From: an uncultured Devosia sp.
Lineage (GTDB): Bacteria > Pseudomonadota > Alphaproteobacteria > Rhizobiales > Devosiaceae
DNA length: 7,255 bases
Assembly (NCBI GenBank): GCA_946480655.1
Contig: CAMLKN010000112.1
Location: 1 to 7,255, forward strand
Direction: 5' to 3'
The stretch's first letter is position 1, and the number at the start of each line of letters is the position of its first letter. Below are positions 5,019-7,255 of the stretch, one piece after another. The position numbers and the translations under genes were made by a program. The notes below the pieces were generated by a model. That model had not been told where the DNA came from. It ran no database searches and saw nothing but the letters and a program-made list of their open reading frames with translations.

Positions 5019-6913
5019 TGGCAAACAACAGTCCTGGTAAGTCGCCCTCCGTCAGCGCTGACGAGGGATCGGTCTTCTCTACCATCCGCAATCTCTGGTC
5101 CTATATGTGGCCCGAGAACCGCCCCGACCTGAAACTGCGCGTGGTGCTGGCGCTTTCGGCGCTGCTGGCCAGCAAGGTGGCGACGACGCTGGTGCCCTTT
5201 GCCTACAAGGGCATCATCGACAGCCTCGATGGCACCAGCCCGGATTCCACCCTGGTCCTGGGCCTCGCCATCCCCGTCGTGCTGGTCATCGCCTATGTCG
5301 TCGGCAACATCGTCGATGCCGGCTTCCAGCAATTGCGCGACGTGCTGTTTGCCAGCGTCGGTCAGCATGCCGTGCGCAAGCTGGCGCTCCAGACCTTCCA
5401 TCACATGCACCGCCTGTCGCTGCGCTTCCACCTGCAGCGGCGCACTGGTGGCCTCTCCCGCGTGATCGAGCGCGGCACCAAGGGCATCGAAACGGTCGTC
5501 CGTTTCGCCATGCTCAACATTGCGCCCACTATCGTCGAGTTTGTGGTGGTCTCCGTCATCTTCGTCTGGATGTTCGGGGTGAGCTATCTCGGCGTCCTCG
5601 TGGTGATGATCTGGGCCTATCTCTACTTCACCATCAAGGCGTCCAACTGGCGCATCGCCATCCGCCGCGACATGAACGAGAGCGACACGGACGCCAATGG
5701 CAAGGCCATCGACAGCCTCCTCAACTTCGAGACGGTGAAGTATTTCGCCAACGAGCAGATGGAAGCGCAGCGCTTCGACAAGGCCATGGCCGGCTACGAG
5801 CGCTCCGCCATCCGCATCTGGACTTCGCTGGGCTTCCTCAACTTCGGCCAGGCCGTCATCTTCTATGGCGGTTTCCTCATCATCTCCATCATGGCCATTC
5901 TGGGCGTGATGAACCGCACGCTGACGTTGGGCGACTTCGTCCTGCTCAACACCTTCCTCTTGCAGATCTACCGGCCGCTCAACTTCATCGGCTTCGTCTA
6001 TCGCGAACTGCGCCAGGGCCTCACCGACATCGAGGAAATGTTCAAGCTGCTCGACCAGGATCCGGAAATCGAGGACAGCCCCGGCGCCAAGCCCCTGGCC
6101 GTGACTGGCCCGGTCGTGCGCTTCGAGGACGTGACCTTCCACTACGATCCCGATCGCCCCATCCTCAAGGGCGTGAGCTTCGAGGTTCCGGCCGGCAAGA
6201 CCGTTGCCATCGTTGGCCCCACCGGCGCCGGCAAGTCGACCATTTCGCGCCTGCTGTTCCGCTTCTATGACGTCACCGGCGGCCGCATCACCATCGATGG
6301 CCAGGACCTGCGCGACGTCACCCAGGAGAGCCTCCGCTCCGCCATCGGCATGGTCCCCCAGGACACGGTCCTGTTCAACGACACCATTGGCTACAACATT
6401 CAATATGGTCGCCCTGATGCCTCCGAGGAGGAAGTGCGCGAAGCGGCTCGCATGGCCCAGGTCGGTCCGTTCATCGACAGCCTGCCCAAAGGCTACAAGA
6501 CTCCTGTGGGCGAGCGAGGTCTCAAGCTGTCCGGCGGCGAGAAGCAGCGCGTCGCCATTGCCCGCACCATCCTCAAAGCACCCTCCATCCTCATCCTCGA
6601 CGAGGCCACCTCGGCGCTCGACACCAAGACCGAGCGCGATATCCAGGCGGCGCTGGACGAAGTCTCGCGCAATCGCACAACCGTGGTCATTGCCCACCGT
6701 CTCTCGACGGTCGTCAATGCCGATGAAATCCTGGTATTGCGCGACGGGCAGGTTGCCGAGCGCGGCAACCACGCCGCGTTGCTGCAGCAGAACGGTCTCT
6801 ATGCCCAGATGTGGAACCGCCAGCGCGAGGCCAACGAGGCCGCCGAACTGCTCGCCCGCACCCAGGACGACCCCGAAGGCTTCGTCAAGCGCGGCGTCCC
6901 GGCAGCGGAATAG
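5018..6913 (+). CDS. Atm1/HMT1-type ABC exporter, fused membrane and ATPase domains
   Basis: This 631-residue half-transporter should work as a homodimer in the inner membrane. Six hydrophobic segments (about 39-60, 79-101, 163-188, 190-208, 271-297, 305-325) form the exporter domain. The ATPase domain has Walker A GPTGAGKST (400-408), Q-loop Gln448, signature LSGGEKQRVAIAR (504-516), Walker B ILILDE with catalytic Glu529, a D-loop SALD, and switch His560. The segments RRTGGLSRVIERGTKGIE and LNFGQ (Asn275, Gln278) are hallmarks of the Atm1/ABCB7/HMT1 group, in which the Asn and Gln contact glutathione in known structures. That group exports glutathione disulfide and glutathione-metal or persulfide species. 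All ATPase motifs are intact. The ATG at 5018 overlaps the regulator's TGA by one base (TGATG), and only a distant AAGGA lies upstream, so translation is probably coupled. The exact substrate is inferred from the family. Confidence 0.93.
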   Translation: MANNSPGKSPSVSADEGSVFSTIRNLWSYMWPENRPDLKLRVVLALSALLASKVATTLVPFAYKGIIDSLDGTSPDSTLVLGLAIPVVLVIAYVVGNIVDAGFQQLRDVLFASVGQHAVRKLALQTFHHMHRLSLRFHLQRRTGGLSRVIERGTKGIETVVRFAMLNIAPTIVEFVVVSVIFVWMFGVSYLGVLVVMIWAYLYFTIKASNWRIAIRRDMNESDTDANGKAIDSLLNFETVKYFANEQMEAQRFDKAMAGYERSAIRIWTSLGFLNFGQAVIFYGGFLIISIMAILGVMNRTLTLGDFVLLNTFLLQIYRPLNFIGFVYRELRQGLTDIEEMFKLLDQDPEIEDSPGAKPLAVTGPVVRFEDVTFHYDPDRPILKGVSFEVPAGKTVAIVGPTGAGKSTISRLLFRFYDVTGGRITIDGQDLRDVTQESLRSAIGMVPQDTVLFNDTIGYNIQYGRPDASEEEVREAARMAQVGPFIDSLPKGYKTPVGERGLKLSGGEKQRVAIARTILKAPSILILDEATSALDTKTERDIQAALDEVSRNRTTVVIAHRLSTVVNADEILVLRDGQVAERGNHAALLQQNGLYAQMWNRQREANEAAELLARTQDDPEGFVKRGVPAAE

Positions 6914-6965
6914 CTTCGGGCCGACCGGCGGCAAATCCGCTCCGGTGGAGCGCAGAAGGCCGGAC

Positions 6966-6993
6966 TGGCTGCCTGACACTGCTCAGGCGGCCG
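6966..6993. terminator. Hairpin between convergent genes, possible shared terminator
   Basis: GGCTGCCTGA (6967-6976) and TCAGGCGGCC (6983-6992) pair with one G-T wobble around a six-base loop, giving a ten-base stem. It lies 53 bases after the exporter stop and covers the stop codon of the minus-strand gene. No clear T-run follows on either strand, so it may act as an mRNA 3' end or Rho-assisted stop. A smaller hairpin (CGCTCC, GGT, GGAGCG) lies at 6938-6952. Confidence 0.4.
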
Positions 6994-7255
6994 CTTTGGC
7001 AATTTCCGCATCCGCCGCCGCGATCACTGCGGCCGGCTCGGCGCCCATCAGCCGCAATGCCCGCACGGCGCGGCCATGTCCCATCTCGGCGACGACCTTG
7101 AGGACATGTGAACCATCGAGGGGCCCGGACACGCCACGCTTGCGCAGCCGTGCCAGCTCCTGCACCACCACCTTGCCACTGGGCGCCGCATCATAAAGGC
7201 CGGATGGAGCGGGCAGGGGCTTGCTCTGCCCGGCGGTCCGGTCGATCACGACATC
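6983..7255 (-). CDS. Unrecognised protein, C-terminal part (5' end outside window)
   Basis: An open minus-strand frame of 90 codons runs from the right edge of the window to a TGA at 6985-6983. It stays open to the edge (it reads Asp-Val before the GTG at 7249), so the start most likely lies beyond the window and the GTG need not be the start. The visible part has a Pro/Gly-containing segment (KPLPAPSGLYDAAPSGKVVV). It then has a basic helix (QELARLRKRG) and an Ala-rich helical end (AEPAAVIAAADAEIAKAAA) with no membrane segment or signal. I do not recognise a family. Its composition looks like real protein, and no competing plus-strand gene is convincing here. It converges on the ABC exporter, with 69 bases between the two stop codons. 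Confidence 0.6.
   Translation of the reverse strand, partial: DVVIDRTAGQSKPLPAPSGLYDAAPSGKVVVQELARLRKRGVSGPLDGSHVLKVVAEMGHGRAVRALRLMGAEPAAVIAAADAEIAKAAA

Noticed and set aside
2523..5024. Very long minus-strand open frame of 833 codons, rich in Gly, Arg and Ser
   Set aside because: It mirrors the Ala/Pro/Glu-rich LysM gene and runs across the terminator, the intergenic gap and the regulator gene. Its Gly/Arg/Cys repeats are the reverse reading of GCC, CCG and GAA codons, and no domain is recognisable.
4925..6979. Long minus-strand open frame of 684 codons opposite the ABC exporter
   Set aside because: The plus strand encodes an exporter with every ATPase motif intact. The antisense product is Asp/Glu/His/Gly-rich without any domain, as expected for a shadow in GC-rich DNA.
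6204..7196. Plus-strand open frame of 330 codons overlapping the exporter 3' end and the right-edge region
   Set aside because: Its product is Ser/Pro/Arg-rich out-of-frame translation of the ATPase domain and antisense of the minus-strand gene.
1..7255. tRNA, rRNA, CRISPR, insertion sequence or phage features
   Set aside because: I saw no cloverleaf, spaced direct repeats, terminal inverted repeats or transposase/integrase motifs on either strand.

Overview
The window looks like ordinary chromosomal DNA from a high-GC alphaproteobacterium, most likely Hyphomicrobiales. A Devosia-like relative is my best guess, but that is inference from gene content and protein style, not a database match. 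The support is strong GC codon bias, tightly packed genes, a CimA-type citramalate synthase, an Ala/Pro/Glu-rich LysM envelope protein, and an Atm1-type exporter. I see no tRNA, rRNA, CRISPR array, insertion sequence or phage gene.

Layout. Positions 1-4544 hold a compact plus-strand cluster. It contains the 3' part of a GFA/CENP-V-family zinc protein gene, a second complete paralogue overlapping it by one base, citramalate synthase (cimA) 20 bp later, and a large LysM protein. The LysM gene begins about 23 bp after cimA if, as I argue, it starts at a non-canonical CTG. A perfect 24-base palindrome at 4555-4578 closes this cluster as a probable terminator. A second plus-strand unit follows: an ArsR-family regulator with a Cys-Cys-Cys-Gly motif, overlapped by one base (TGATG) by an Atm1/HMT1-type ABC exporter. 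A 17-base dyad upstream of the regulator is a candidate operator. The right edge carries the C-terminal end of an unrecognised minus-strand gene that runs off the window and converges on the exporter. A hairpin spans its stop codon.

How the genes relate. CimA makes (R)-citramalate for threonine-independent isoleucine synthesis. The LysM protein is an inner-membrane-anchored envelope protein predicted to reach peptidoglycan through long PAE-rich linkers. The ArsR/Atm1 pair looks like a self-contained stress-responsive export module for glutathione or metal-thiol conjugates. The GFA family is also historically tied to glutathione chemistry, but a functional link across the window is speculative. 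The most useful points for re-annotation are the hidden N-terminus of the LysM protein, the regulator/exporter module with its candidate operator, and the unassigned gene at the right edge.
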